DNA of 64,000 nucleotides. Origin: Mariniflexile sp. AS56. GTDB taxonomy: Bacteria; Bacteroidota; Bacteroidia; Flavobacteriales; Flavobacteriaceae. Numbering within the stretch: the stretch's first letter is position 1; each line of letters begins with the position of its first letter. Position numbers and translations under genes: made by a program. Below the pieces are notes generated by a model, which was not told the DNA's origin, made no database searches, and saw nothing but the letters and a program-made list of their open reading frames with translations. Positions 9,116 to 19,105 of this stretch are shown one piece after another. The DNA is taken from contig NZ_JAUPED010000008.1 in the NCBI RefSeq assembly GCF_030552475.1, positions 124,001-188,000 on the forward strand. Direction: 5' to 3'.

Positions 9116-10921
9116 ATGAACATATCAATAAAAGCATCAACCTTATTACTGTTTTTAGTATTCGTTGTTTCATGTAAAAACGAAAAACAAACGACCATCG
9201 CTGTTATAAATTGGTCGAAGGCTCAAAATTATTATTTAGAAAATATGCGTACGTCCATAGCATATCTAGATAGTTTAAAAACGGAAGGCTTTGATGGGGA
9301 CAAATCAAAACAATTTTTCACGCTTGCGCGGGAAGCTTTTAAAAAAGCAGAACCTTATGCGTCCTATTTGAACCCAGAGGTTGGGCATCGCGTAAATGGG
9401 CCGGCGTTACCCGTTTATAAAGAAGACAGCGGAAAAATTTTAAACCCCGTTGGTTTTCAAAAAATAGAAGAAAGTATTTACAATCAAGACACTAACAAAA
9501 CCGATTTTGACCAGGAAGTATACGTTACAAACGGCATGCTTTCTGTTCTACAAAAAGGTATAGAAAAAAGAAAACTAACCCCACAACGTTTTTTTATTGC
9601 GACACACCAACAGTTATTCCGCATTGTCAGTTTAGCCATTTCTGGTTTTGACACGCCTGTAAGTCATCTAGGTATTAATGAAACAAAAATTTCACTAGAA
9701 GGTTTAAAAACAGTTTATCAACATAGTATTCAATCTATTATTCAGAATAAAAACGTGTATTTAGATGAAGCTTTTTTGAATAACATTTCTAAAGCCATCC
9801 TATTTATTGATAAAAACAACCAGTTTGATACCTTTGATAGATTTACCTTCACTAGAGATTATCTAAACCCCATTACTAGAAACTGGGTTGATATACGTAA
9901 AACCAGTCAGCTTTGGGAGGCTGTAACTACGGAAGCTTTTAATTTTGATGCGCCCACTTTTTTTGAAAACAATTCATTCAATTTAAACTTTTTCACACCT
10001 GCAACCAACAGAAACCCGTCGGGCAAACAAATTGCTCTAGGTGAAAAATTATTTTCAGACCCTAAGCTTTCCGCAAGTGGCAATATGGCCTGCATTACCT
10101 GCCACATACCTAGTAAAGGCTATGCAGATGGTATGAAAGTTAATTTAGATACTCATGGCAAACCGCTTCAACGTAACACACCCACACTACTTAACACTGC
10201 TTTTCAACAAAGTTTCTTTTTAGATGGTAGAGCGAGCAGTTTGATAGACCAAATTTCACTTGTATTTACAAATAACAAAGAATTTAATACAAACGTCCAT
10301 GAATTTTCGGATGCCATTTTAAAAGACTCTACTTATGTCCTTCTTTTTAAAGATGCCTACGGAAAAATTTCTAAAAACAACAAGGACGTTATCAAGGCTA
10401 TTTCGTCTTACATTTCGACATTGAACGGATTCAATTCTAAATTCGACAAAAATATAAGAGGTGAAGAAAACACCTTTACAGATGAAGAAAAACACGGATA
10501 CAACCTATTTATGGGAAAGGCCCTATGCGCTACCTGCCATTTCATTCCTTTAACAAACGGAACGGTACCTCCATTTTTTAGTGAAACCGAAAAAGAAGTC
10601 ATTGGCGTACCACAAACAGCCAAAAACAAGCAATTAGACACTGACTTAGGATTTTATTGGAAATATAAAGAAGCGCTGCATAAAGGCATGTTTAAAACAC
10701 CGAGCATTCGAAATATAGAAAAAACGGCCCCTTACATGCATAATGGCGTATATGAAACTTTAGAGGAAGTCGTTGATTTTTATAACCAAGGCGGTGGTAA
10801 CGGATTCGGGTTTAACATAGCGCACCAAACCCTTCCGTTTGATGAATTGAACCTAACAAAAACAGAACAAACAAGCATAATCGCCTTTATGAAAACCCTT
10901 ACCGATAGCGATACTCAATAA
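9116..10921 (+). CDS. Di-heme cytochrome c peroxidase-type lipoprotein with long helical N-terminal domain
   Basis: This is a 601-residue exported lipoprotein with lipobox VVSC (Cys20). Two c-type haem sites are visible: CITCH at 326-330 and CATCH at 471-475. Family motifs in the C-terminal half include a GEKLFSDPKLS segment before the first haem, LLNTAFQQSFFLDGRA between the haems, and a FKTPSIRNI...APYMHNG segment that matches the distal region of CcpA/MauG-like peroxidases. These reduce H2O2 or carry out related oxidations in the periplasm. About 290 residues precede the peroxidase part; they are helical and recall imelysin-like domains, but that is only an impression. The ATG at 9083 lies in a terminator stem, so I start at 9116, directly before the signal peptide. 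The electron donor is not encoded nearby. Confidence 0.82.
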   Translation: MNISIKASTLLLFLVFVVSCKNEKQTTIAVINWSKAQNYYLENMRTSIAYLDSLKTEGFDGDKSKQFFTLAREAFKKAEPYASYLNPEVGHRVNGPALPVYKEDSGKILNPVGFQKIEESIYNQDTNKTDFDQEVYVTNGMLSVLQKGIEKRKLTPQRFFIATHQQLFRIVSLAISGFDTPVSHLGINETKISLEGLKTVYQHSIQSIIQNKNVYLDEAFLNNISKAILFIDKNNQFDTFDRFTFTRDYLNPITRNWVDIRKTSQLWEAVTTEAFNFDAPTFFENNSFNLNFFTPATNRNPSGKQIALGEKLFSDPKLSASGNMACITCHIPSKGYADGMKVNLDTHGKPLQRNTPTLLNTAFQQSFFLDGRASSLIDQISLVFTNNKEFNTNVHEFSDAILKDSTYVLLFKDAYGKISKNNKDVIKAISSYISTLNGFNSKFDKNIRGEENTFTDEEKHGYNLFMGKALCATCHFIPLTNGTVPPFFSETEKEVIGVPQTAKNKQLDTDLGFYWKYKEALHKGMFKTPSIRNIEKTAPYMHNGVYETLEEVVDFYNQGGGNGFGFNIAHQTLPFDELNLTKTEQTSIIAFMKTLTDSDTQ

Positions 10922-11045
10922 AAACAAGCATATTAACTATTTTAAAAACAACAATTCACCCCTAAAAGTTAACATCATAAAAGGATATAGAAGCGCTTTT
11001 TTTTCGTAACTTAATGCTAGTTAAATTATTAGCTATCTATATACC

Positions 11046-12305
11046 ATGAAAAATAAACGCTTTCTACTTCAATTATTCACAGGTCTTTATATGTTTATGG
11101 GGTTGATGTTGCTGCATGCACAACCAGCTACAACATTTATAGAAATAAAAGGTCGTATAGTAGACGATGCTTCTAATGATGCTTTAATTTTTGCCGACAT
11201 CATTATTAAAGATTCTAATATGAGTACTGTCACGAATTCTGATGGTGAGTTCGCTTTAAAAATACCCGATTCGCTTGCAAACAAATCTGTTAGTTTTTCT
11301 CATTTAGGTTATCAACAAAAGGAATTAAAAATTTCAGAATTAAGTGCTTACTCTAAAATAAAACTCATTCCTGCTATCACAGAATTATCAACTGTAGAAA
11401 TAAAAACTTTTAAAGATGCTGAAACACTATTACGAGAAACCTTAAAAAACAGAAGTCATGCGTATAACAACGAAAACGCGTTGATGACTGCTTTTTACAG
11501 AGAAACCATTAAAAAGAGACGGAAAAATGCATCGCTATCTGAAGCTGTTGTTCAAATTCATAAGCAGCCATATAGCAATTTTAAAAACGATGCCATCGAA
11601 CTTATAAAATCTAGAAAAAGTACAGATTATACCAGATTAGATACCCTCGCTGTGAAACTTCAAGGTGGGCCATTCTGTAATTTATATACCGATATTATAA
11701 AATACCCCGAGTACATTTTCACAAAAGAGAACATTCCTTTATACGATTTTAACTTTGGGGTGTCTACTCAAGTAAACAACAAACCTGTTTATGTTATCAA
11801 TTTCAAACAAAAGCCTAACATACAAGAGCCGTTATACTACGGGAAACTTTATATAGATTCTGAAACATTAGCCTTAACGAATGCTGTTTTTAGACTCAAT
11901 GTTGAAAATAAAGAACTCTCAAGCGAGATGTACATCAGGAAAAAACCTAGAAAAGTAGATGTATACCCTACCGAAGCGACCTACCGCGTAAATTACCGTA
12001 CCCAAAACGGAAAATGGCACTATGCTTACAGCAACATTTTACTAACCTTTAAAGTGAATTGGAAAGGCAAACTTTTTAACAGTGTATATACTTTAAACAG
12101 TGAAATGGCCATTACAGATTGGAGAATCAACGACCCGAAACTAGTTAAAACTAAAGAGCATATGCTAAAACCCACTACAATTTTAGCTGATGAAACTTCC
12201 GGGTTTAAAGACCCTGCTTTTTGGGGTGAATATAATATTATTGAACCCGAAAAATCTATTGAAGCGGCTATTGAAAAAATTAAAAAACAATTGAAACGAA
12301 CCTAA
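11046..12305 (+). CDS. Exported CarboxypepD_reg-like domain protein
   Basis: This 419-residue protein has a signal peptide (about 1-25, ending LLHAQPA). A CarboxypepD_reg-like beta-sandwich at about 33-120 carries the pattern IKGRIVDDAS...FADIIIKDSN...TNSDGEFALKIP...SFSHLGYQ. The remainder (about 125-419) is a conserved Bacteroidota region with the FYRETIKKRRK segment, similar to that in DUF5686-like and other outer-surface proteins, with no barrel-like terminus. Its function is unknown; location is probably periplasmic or outer-membrane-associated. It stands alone, 124 bp after the peroxidase gene and 70 bp before the TerC gene, and has no catalytic motif I recognise. Confidence 0.72.
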   Translation: MKNKRFLLQLFTGLYMFMGLMLLHAQPATTFIEIKGRIVDDASNDALIFADIIIKDSNMSTVTNSDGEFALKIPDSLANKSVSFSHLGYQQKELKISELSAYSKIKLIPAITELSTVEIKTFKDAETLLRETLKNRSHAYNNENALMTAFYRETIKKRRKNASLSEAVVQIHKQPYSNFKNDAIELIKSRKSTDYTRLDTLAVKLQGGPFCNLYTDIIKYPEYIFTKENIPLYDFNFGVSTQVNNKPVYVINFKQKPNIQEPLYYGKLYIDSETLALTNAVFRLNVENKELSSEMYIRKKPRKVDVYPTEATYRVNYRTQNGKWHYAYSNILLTFKVNWKGKLFNSVYTLNSEMAITDWRINDPKLVKTKEHMLKPTTILADETSGFKDPAFWGEYNIIEPEKSIEAAIEKIKKQLKRT

Positions 12306-12375
12306 AAATATTTAGTTCAAAATCAACATCTCACATCTGTTTTTTAATTAATTTTACATACTAAATTTTTATATT

Positions 12376-13167
12376 GTGATAGACTTTCTATTGACTAGTG
12401 AAGCAATAATGGCGCTTCTAACGCTTACTTTTTTAGAAATTATTTTAGGGATAGACAATATTGTTTTCATATCCATTGCCGCTAACAAACTACCTGAACA
12501 CCAGCAATCGAAGGCTACGACTATTGGCTTACTTTTAGCGATGGTACAACGTATTATCCTCTTGTTTTTTGTTTCGTTTTTAATTAGTTTGAAAGACCCT
12601 TTTTATACTATTGAATGGACCTGGCTTCACATAGCCATTAGTTGGCAAGCTATTATTTTATTTGGTGGCGGCTTGTTTTTAATATACAAAAGCACTTCTG
12701 AAATTCATGAAAAAGTGGAAGCACCAAAACATGATGAAACTGCTTTAGAAGGAAAAAAGATAAAAACCTTGTCGCATGCCATCGTGCAAATTATGCTTAT
12801 CGATTTTATCTTTTCAATCGATTCTATTTTAACCGCCGTTGGTATGACTAACGGTTTGCACTCCAATCACAATTACAACCTTGTTTTAATGATTATTGCA
12901 GTGGTTATTTCCATTATCGTGATGATAGGATTTGCAAACCCCATACGCCGCTTTATTAATGAACACCCCAGTATGCAATTATTAGGCTTAGCCTTTTTAA
13001 TATTAATTGGTTTTATGTTAATTACCGAAGCAGCGCATTTATCACACACAAAATTCTTTGGAAATACCGTTGGAGCAATACCTAAAGGCTATTTATACTT
13101 TGCTATTGCATTTTCATTATTTGTGGAGTTTTTAAGTTTTAGAATTGAGCGCAAAAAAAAGCGTTGA
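12376..13167 (+). CDS. TerC family integral membrane protein
   Basis: This 263-residue protein has about seven membrane segments. The TerC signature is clear: TFLEIILGIDNIVFISI at 19-35 and a second repeat IDFIFSIDSILTAVGMT around residues 139-155, both with membrane-embedded acidic residues. TerC/Alx proteins are linked to manganese export and metal or tellurite stress. The start is GTG at 12376, supported by the family N-terminus (IDFLLTSEAIMALLTLTFLEI); the next in-frame ATG would delete conserved residues. A terminator overlaps the stop codon. There are no ter operon partners nearby, so a housekeeping Mn/metal role is more likely than tellurium resistance. Confidence 0.9.
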   Translation: MIDFLLTSEAIMALLTLTFLEIILGIDNIVFISIAANKLPEHQQSKATTIGLLLAMVQRIILLFFVSFLISLKDPFYTIEWTWLHIAISWQAIILFGGGLFLIYKSTSEIHEKVEAPKHDETALEGKKIKTLSHAIVQIMLIDFIFSIDSILTAVGMTNGLHSNHNYNLVLMIIAVVISIIVMIGFANPIRRFINEHPSMQLLGLAFLILIGFMLITEAAHLSHTKFFGNTVGAIPKGYLYFAIAFSLFVEFLSFRIERKKKR

Positions 13168-13193
13168 TAATTTAATATCAACGCTTTTTTTTT
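13160..13193 (+). terminator. Terminator overlapping the TerC stop codon
   Basis: A perfect 10-bp stem AGCGTTGATA/TATCAACGCT (13160-13169, 13176-13185) is followed by a run of nine T. The TGA stop at 13165-13167 lies inside the left arm. Confidence 0.9.
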
Positions 13194-13195
13194 AT

Positions 13196-13294
13196 TTAAA
13201 AACTAAAATTGGTAGTTCTTTTTCCTTTATAAATGCGGTATAAATCGTGCCCTACTAATACAAGTAACATGATAATTATGAGTCTGAAAATCAT
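13196..13294 (-). CDS. Possible 32-aa membrane peptide downstream of parC
   Basis: An ATG-to-TAA frame of 32 codons starts 15 bp after the parC stop on the same strand. It begins MIFRLIIIMLLVLVGHDLYR, one hydrophobic segment of about 15 residues, then a basic tail KGKRTTNFSF. It ends 3 bp before the TerC terminator. The arrangement (start just after parC, one transmembrane segment, basic C-terminus) suits a real small membrane protein, but A/T-rich DNA produces such frames by chance. I give no function. Confidence 0.35.
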   Translation of the reverse strand: MIFRLIIIMLLVLVGHDLYRIYKGKRTTNFSF

Positions 13295-13309
13295 ATATAC
13301 AAAAAAGGT

Positions 13310-15973
13310 TTAAAACAGTTTAGTTTGCCCTTTACCTCCTTCATCATCGTCAGTATCTGAATCAGAATCTTTCTTTTTGGGTTTACTAGTTTCTGAATTT
13401 CCATCAGAATCTGAAGAAACATCTTCCTCATCCACCACTTCTAAATCATCAGCATGCACTTCTTCTGGAGTTTCATGTGGTAATGGTTCTAATAAATTTA
13501 TTTGGTTTACTTTTTCTTTAGTTAGTTGATTCCCTAATGCAGTAAGCCCTTTAACGGAAATAAACTCTTCTAAATTCAGAATTAAATTATCTTTTCTTTC
13601 TTTACCTCGGTCTTTAGTAAACTCAATTTCAGCCATCGGAATCCAATCGGTTGAAACAATTTCTAAATGCGATTTATCATGACTTGTAATAAAGCTTTCT
13701 TCTTTATTCTCGTTTTCAATTAAGAAACGCTTCACAAAGTATTTTTCCTTTTCACCATCAAAATAAATAGCCGATACAGGTTTTTTAGGGTTCCATTTTT
13801 CCATCACAATCATGTCGCTATCAAAATGTGCGGTAACCTCTGGAACAATGGTTTTGACTATTCCTTTTTGACTGATAATTAAAATGCGATCTTCACCTCT
13901 AAACTCACCCAACAATTCGCCTCTTCCGTCTACGTTTAAACGCTGAACCGTATCATCAAACCAAATTTTACGTGGCTTTAAAGTTGAAATACCTTTCTCT
14001 TTTAACTCAATTTTTTTAATAGGATATTTAGTCACTAAATTCCCTTTAGAATTTCTTCCTTTAATTAAAATATCAGCAAAATCGATATCCCATTTCAACT
14101 TCTTAATACTTCCTGCTTGTCGCAGTAAAACACTAACAACCTCAGCTTCGCCATTCGGGTTTGCTGAAAAATATAAGCCTACCGACCCTTTATTCCCGTT
14201 AGTTAAATCGTATTCTTTATCGCGGGTAATTCCTGTAACTGAAAAACGTTTTATGTACGATGGCCCACTTTTGCCATCGCGATAAATCATATTATAAATG
14301 GTACGGCTATCCTTCTTATCAAAAACCTCTACATTGATAATATCTTTACCTATAAAAGTTTTTGAATCGACTTTAGTGACCATCATTTTACCTTCTTTGG
14401 TAAACACAATAATATCGTCTATATCACTACAATCGCAAACATATTCATCTTTTCTCAATGAGGTACCAACAAAACCTTCTTCCCTATTTACATAAAGTTT
14501 GGTGTTTCGAATAACAACTTTGGTCGCATCAACATCATCAAACGTGCGAATTTCTGTTTTGCGTTCGCGTCCTGTACCATAATCTTTTTTAAGTCTGGTA
14601 AAATAGGCAATCGCATAATCGATAAGGTGCTCTAAATGGTGCTTTACTTCTGCAATTTGATCTTCTAAAGCATCAATTTTCTGTTGCGCTTTGTCAATAT
14701 CAAACTTAGAAATTCTTTTAATTTTAATTTCTGTTAAACGCTCAATATCTTCAACGGTAATAGCCCGTTTTAAATGCTGAATATGTGGTTTTAATCCTCT
14801 ATCAATAGCTGAAATTACACCTTCCCAGGTTTCTTCTTCCTCTATATCACGGTAAATTCTATTTTCAATAAAAATACGTTCCAAAGATGCAAAATGCCAT
14901 TGCTCTTCAAATTCATTAAGACGAATTTCTAATTCTTGTTTTAATAACTGAACCGTATTATCTGTAGAACGACGCAACATTTCTGTAACACCTACAAACA
15001 ATGGTTTATTGTCTTCAATAACACAGCCTAACGGTGATATAGACGATTCGCAACTGGTAAAAGCATACAAAGCATCTATGGTTTTATCTGGTGATAAACC
15101 GGAAGGTAAATGAATTAAAATTTCAACCTCTGCAGCTGTATTATCTTCAATTTTTTTAATTTTTATTTTACCTTTATCATTCGCTTTTAAAATGGAATCT
15201 ATCAGCGAAGAAGTTGTAGTTCCAAAAGGAATTTCGGTAATAACTAAGGTGTTTTTATCTGATTGAGATATTTTAGCACGCACACGCACTCGCCCACCTC
15301 TTAACCCATCATTGTAGTTTGAGAAATCGGCAATTCCTGCAGTTGGAAAATCGGGTAAAATAAGAAAGCGTTTTCCTTGTAAATGCTTTATGGAAGCATC
15401 AATAAGTTCGATAAAATTGTGCGGCAATATTTTTGTTGAAAGCCCCACAGCAATACCTTCACCTCCTTGTGCCAACAGCAACGGAAACATAACTGGCAAG
15501 TTTACAGGCTCTTTACGACGCCCATCATAACTAGATTGCCATTCGGTTATTTTAGGATTGAAAACAACATCTAACCCAAACTTAGAAATTCGAGCTTCAA
15601 TATAACGAGACGCTGCAGCACTATCGCCAGTAAGAATGTTTCCCCAGTTTCCTTGGGTATCTATTAACAAATCTTTCTGGCCAATTTGAACCATAGCATC
15701 GGCAATACTCGCATCTCCATGCGGATGGTACTGCATGGTGTGCCCCACAATGTTTGCTACTTTGTTGTAACGCCCATCATCCAAATCTTTCATAGAATGC
15801 ATGATACGGCGTTGCACGGGTTTAAAACCGTCCTCAATAGCAGGGACAGCACGTTCTAATATAACGTACGATGCATAATCTAAAAACCAATCTTTATACA
15901 TGCCCGTAACACGGGTAATGGTTTCTTTTGGTTCGTCTTGTCCGCTAATTAAATCGTTATCTTCTTCAATCAT
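13310..15973 (-). CDS. parC: DNA topoisomerase IV subunit A (ParC; gyrase A family)
   Basis: The breakage-reunion subunit of a type IIA topoisomerase, 887 residues. The catalytic tyrosine is Tyr124 in AAASRYIEAR. The region before it contains the winged-helix segment KPVQRRIMHSM and the YHPHGDASI motif. The C-terminal beta-propeller part runs from about residue 470 to 800. The last 45 or so residues are a very acidic, Ser/Asp-rich tail (DSDSDTDDDEGG). I call it ParC rather than GyrA because it follows parE in the same operon; sequence alone cannot exclude a gyrase label. A 44-codon ORF lies between the two genes with gaps of 10 and 9 bp. Confidence 0.9.
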   Translation of the reverse strand: MIEEDNDLISGQDEPKETITRVTGMYKDWFLDYASYVILERAVPAIEDGFKPVQRRIMHSMKDLDDGRYNKVANIVGHTMQYHPHGDASIADAMVQIGQKDLLIDTQGNWGNILTGDSAAASRYIEARISKFGLDVVFNPKITEWQSSYDGRRKEPVNLPVMFPLLLAQGGEGIAVGLSTKILPHNFIELIDASIKHLQGKRFLILPDFPTAGIADFSNYNDGLRGGRVRVRAKISQSDKNTLVITEIPFGTTTSSLIDSILKANDKGKIKIKKIEDNTAAEVEILIHLPSGLSPDKTIDALYAFTSCESSISPLGCVIEDNKPLFVGVTEMLRRSTDNTVQLLKQELEIRLNEFEEQWHFASLERIFIENRIYRDIEEEETWEGVISAIDRGLKPHIQHLKRAITVEDIERLTEIKIKRISKFDIDKAQQKIDALEDQIAEVKHHLEHLIDYAIAYFTRLKKDYGTGRERKTEIRTFDDVDATKVVIRNTKLYVNREEGFVGTSLRKDEYVCDCSDIDDIIVFTKEGKMMVTKVDSKTFIGKDIINVEVFDKKDSRTIYNMIYRDGKSGPSYIKRFSVTGITRDKEYDLTNGNKGSVGLYFSANPNGEAEVVSVLLRQAGSIKKLKWDIDFADILIKGRNSKGNLVTKYPIKKIELKEKGISTLKPRKIWFDDTVQRLNVDGRGELLGEFRGEDRILIISQKGIVKTIVPEVTAHFDSDMIVMEKWNPKKPVSAIYFDGEKEKYFVKRFLIENENKEESFITSHDKSHLEIVSTDWIPMAEIEFTKDRGKERKDNLILNLEEFISVKGLTALGNQLTKEKVNQINLLEPLPHETPEEVHADDLEVVDEEDVSSDSDGNSETSKPKKKDSDSDTDDDEGGKGQTKLF

Positions 15974-15982
15974 TAATTGATC

Positions 15983-16117
15983 TTATTTTCTTGGCTTTCC
16001 GCTTAGCGTAGTTCTTTGGAAACCATTGGCTCTTTTATGACTTAAATTTCTATTGAATGAGGTTACGAAATCGTAAACGGTTTTTCTTGATTCTGGTTTT
16101 TCTTTACTGTATAACAT
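15983..16117 (-). CDS. Basic 44-aa ORF between parE and parC
   Basis: A complete ATG-to-TAA frame of 44 codons fits exactly between parE (10 bp upstream) and parC (9 bp downstream) on the same strand. It begins MLYSKEKPESRKTVYDFVTS and continues FNRNLSHKRANGFQRTTLSG then KPRK. It has 11 Lys/Arg against 3 Asp/Glu, no hydrophobic segment and no cysteines. The spacing is what one expects for a translated operon gene. I do not recognise a family. Being basic and next to topoisomerase subunits, it could bind nucleic acid or the acidic ParC tail, but that is only inference. Confidence 0.6.
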   Translation of the reverse strand: MLYSKEKPESRKTVYDFVTSFNRNLSHKRANGFQRTTLSGKPRK

Positions 16118-16127
16118 GACTTTTAAT

Positions 16128-17984
16128 TTAATTATCCTCTAAAATATCTAATTCTACTTTTAAATTATCTATAATAAACTCCTGCCTGGTTGGTGTGTTT
16201 TTCCCCATATAAAAGGATAATAAATCTTCAATAGACATATTATCATCTAACATAACAGGGTCCAACCTTATATTTTCGCCAATAAAATGGACAAATTCAT
16301 CTGGCGATATTTCACCCAGCCCTTTAAATCGAGTAATCTCGGGTTTTGGTTTTAGTTTTTCAATGGCACTTCTGCGTTCCTCTTCAGAATAGCAATAAAT
16401 AGTCTCCTTTTTATTTCTAACACGAAACAACGGCGTTTGTAGAATATACAAATGCCCTTCTTTTATCACCTCAGGGAAAAATTGTAAAAAGAAGGTTATT
16501 AACAGTAACCGAATGTGCATTCCATCCACATCGGCATCGGTAGCAATTACCACATTGTTATAACGTAAATCTTCTAACGACTCTTCAATGTTTAAAGCCG
16601 CTTGCAACAAGTTAAATTCTTCATTTTCATAAACAATTTTCTTGCTTAACCCGTAGCAATTTAAAGGTTTCCCTTTTAAACTGAAAACTGCCTGTGTATT
16701 AACATCGCGTGATTTCGTGATACTTCCCGAAGCCGAATCTCCCTCTGTTATAAATAAAGTCGATTCTAAATTACGTTCGTTTTTAATATCACCAAAATGC
16801 ACACGGCAATCGCGTAATTTTTTATTGTGAAGACTGGCAGATTTTGCACGGTCTTTGGCTAATTTTCGAATTCCAGAAAGTTCCTTACGTTCACGTTCTG
16901 CTTGCAAAATTTTGCGCTGGATTTTTTCGGCCGTTTCTGGGTTTTTGTGTAAATAGTTATCTAAATAGGTTTTTAGAAAGTCGTTAATATAAGTTCTTAC
17001 GGTTGGCAATTCGCCACCCATATCGGTAGAACCTAACTTTGTTTTAGTCTGACTTTCAAAAACAGGTTCCATCACTTTAATGGCAATGGCACTTACAACC
17101 GATTTTCTAACATCGGACGCATCGTAGTTTTTACCATAAAACTCACGAATGGTTTTCACCAACGCTTCTCTAAAAGCATTTAAGTGCGTACCCCCTTGTG
17201 TGGTATTTTGCCCATTCACAAACGAGTGATACTCTTCACTATATTGTGTTTTACTGTGTGTTAAAGCAACTTCAATATCATCACCGCGTAAGTGAATAAT
17301 AGGGTATGCTCTATCAGATTCGTTGATATTTTCAGACAATAAATCTTTTAGTCCATGCTCACTAAAAAACTTTTCACCATTAAAAACAATGGTTAAACCT
17401 GGATTTAGATATACATAGTTTTTAAGCATTTTAACGACGTACTCGTTTCTATACTTATAATTTTTGAAAATGGTATCATCAGGAACAAAGGATACTTTAG
17501 TTCCTTTTCTGCGTGTGGTATCGTCTAATAAATCTTGATTGATTAAATTACCTTGCTCAAATTCTGCGGAAGCGGATTTATTATCACGATTTGATTCCAC
17601 TCTAAAAAATGAAGATAAAGCATTTACCGCTTTAGTACCAACACCGTTTAAACCTACCGATTTTTTGAAGGCTTTCGAATCGTACTTTCCACCGGTATTC
17701 ATTTTAGAAACCACGTCTACCACTTTCCCTAAAGGAATACCACGACCATAATCTCTAACAATAACTTTAGTGCCTTGTATAGAGATATCGATGGTTTTTC
17801 CTGCACCCATCACGTACTCATCAATAGAGTTGTCTAAAACCTCTTTTAGAAGAATGTAAATACCATCATCTGGTGAAGACCCATCACCCAACTTACCAAT
17901 ATACATTCCCGGACGCATACGGATATGCTCCTTCCAGTCTAGTGAACGTATATTATCTTCGGTGTAACTGGTTAATTCAGCCAT
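16128..17984 (-). CDS. parE: DNA topoisomerase IV subunit B (ParE; gyrase B family)
   Basis: The ATPase subunit of topoisomerase IV, 618 residues from the ATG at 17984. The GHKL ATPase domain shows RPGMYIG (24-30), the general base Glu48 and Mg-binding Asn52 in [10 protein letters not shown], and DYGRGIP. The TOPRIM domain has TEGDSASGS and the metal-binding [11 protein letters not shown]. It ends with the family's GEISPDEF-type region. An in-frame ATG at 18077 would add 31 hydrophobic, non-conserved residues with no place in this family, so I reject it. It forms an operon with the 44-codon ORF and parC. With ParC it decatenates and relaxes daughter chromosomes. Confidence 0.92.
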   Translation of the reverse strand: MAELTSYTEDNIRSLDWKEHIRMRPGMYIGKLGDGSSPDDGIYILLKEVLDNSIDEYVMGAGKTIDISIQGTKVIVRDYGRGIPLGKVVDVVSKMNTGGKYDSKAFKKSVGLNGVGTKAVNALSSFFRVESNRDNKSASAEFEQGNLINQDLLDDTTRRKGTKVSFVPDDTIFKNYKYRNEYVVKMLKNYVYLNPGLTIVFNGEKFFSEHGLKDLLSENINESDRAYPIIHLRGDDIEVALTHSKTQYSEEYHSFVNGQNTTQGGTHLNAFREALVKTIREFYGKNYDASDVRKSVVSAIAIKVMEPVFESQTKTKLGSTDMGGELPTVRTYINDFLKTYLDNYLHKNPETAEKIQRKILQAERERKELSGIRKLAKDRAKSASLHNKKLRDCRVHFGDIKNERNLESTLFITEGDSASGSITKSRDVNTQAVFSLKGKPLNCYGLSKKIVYENEEFNLLQAALNIEESLEDLRYNNVVIATDADVDGMHIRLLLITFFLQFFPEVIKEGHLYILQTPLFRVRNKKETIYCYSEEERRSAIEKLKPKPEITRFKGLGEISPDEFVHFIGENIRLDPVMLDDNMSIEDLLSFYMGKNTPTRQEFIIDNLKVELDILEDN

Positions 17985-18140
17985 AGATTTAAGTAAAATT
18001 TCGTGATTGGACGCTAATATAATACAACCTAAGAAAAAAAGAAACCGACAAGACACAAAGTAATTAACAATATGCATTAATAAGTCGTAGTCTCAGTTTT
18101 CAGCTGCACTAGCTGTCATCATTTTAATAAGAATTGCTAT

Positions 18141-19040
18141 TTATTTATTCTTTTTTAAAGACACAAGCAATATACCAAAAATAACTATTAATGCACCAAA
18201 CAACTGCAATAAAGTAAGTACTTCGTTTAAAAATACACCCGCTAATATAATGGTTGAAATAGGACCGAAACCAGCAATAACTGCAAAATTTGAAGAATTG
18301 ATACGGTTAATAGATTCTGATACTAAAAACGAAGGAATAACCGTCGCGAAAATGGCTATTAAAAACCCTAATAGATATACTTCCCATTGAAAACCAAAAA
18401 TATTCACGTTAGAAAATAGTCCGAAATGAATAAACACACAAAAGCATGAAACAATCATGGCATATGATGTGAACTTAACCACACCAAACTTTGGAATAAG
18501 CCAACCACTCCCCACTAAATATGCCGCATACGTGATGGCACACAGCAAGATAAAGAAACCACCTAAATACGTATCGGTTCCAGAAATAGCTACTTCACCC
18601 CAAAAAGTAATAACAATACCAACATAGGTTAGAAATATAGCCCATGCTTGGGTTGAGTTTATAGCCTTTTTAAGAAAGAATTTATTAAAAATAATAATGA
18701 TTGTAGGGTACAAAAATAAGATAATACGCTCTAAACTTGCTTTTATATATTGAAGCCCCACGAAATCGAAATAACTTGCTAAATAATAACCAACTACCCC
18801 AAAAAACACGACCCAATAATAATCGTTTTTAACAACCATACTTGGGTTTTCTTTTTTGTAATAAATTACCGCTATAACCACATAAAACGGAAAAGAAAAC
18901 AGCATGCGTAACAACAAAAGACTTAGCGCATCTACTTCATATAGATATGCTAATTTCACCATAACGGCTTTTGAAGAGAATAGTACAATCCCTAAAATTC
19001 CAATTAAAATACCTGTGATGAATTTCTTTTTTGATTGCAT
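18141..19040 (-). CDS. EamA/DMT family membrane transporter
   Basis: This 299-residue protein has about ten hydrophobic helices in two EamA repeats. The first spans about 7-145 (GILGIVLFSSKAVMVKLAY, then an LLLLRMLFSFP segment) and the second about 160-295 (ITYAAYLVGSGWLI, ending GALIVIFGILLVSL). Drug/metabolite transporters of this type move varied small molecules; the substrate cannot be told from sequence. It lies upstream of parE on the same strand, 156 bp from the parE start, so it may be a separate transcript. Confidence 0.85.
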   Translation of the reverse strand: MQSKKKFITGILIGILGIVLFSSKAVMVKLAYLYEVDALSLLLLRMLFSFPFYVVIAVIYYKKENPSMVVKNDYYWVVFFGVVGYYLASYFDFVGLQYIKASLERIILFLYPTIIIIFNKFFLKKAINSTQAWAIFLTYVGIVITFWGEVAISGTDTYLGGFFILLCAITYAAYLVGSGWLIPKFGVVKFTSYAMIVSCFCVFIHFGLFSNVNIFGFQWEVYLLGFLIAIFATVIPSFLVSESINRINSSNFAVIAGFGPISTIILAGVFLNEVLTLLQLFGALIVIFGILLVSLKKNK

Positions 19041-19105
19041 GAAACGAATGTAAACTAGGTGTCGGTTTTGAGTAAGACGGTCTATAATATTTTTAATTAA
19101 AAAAG

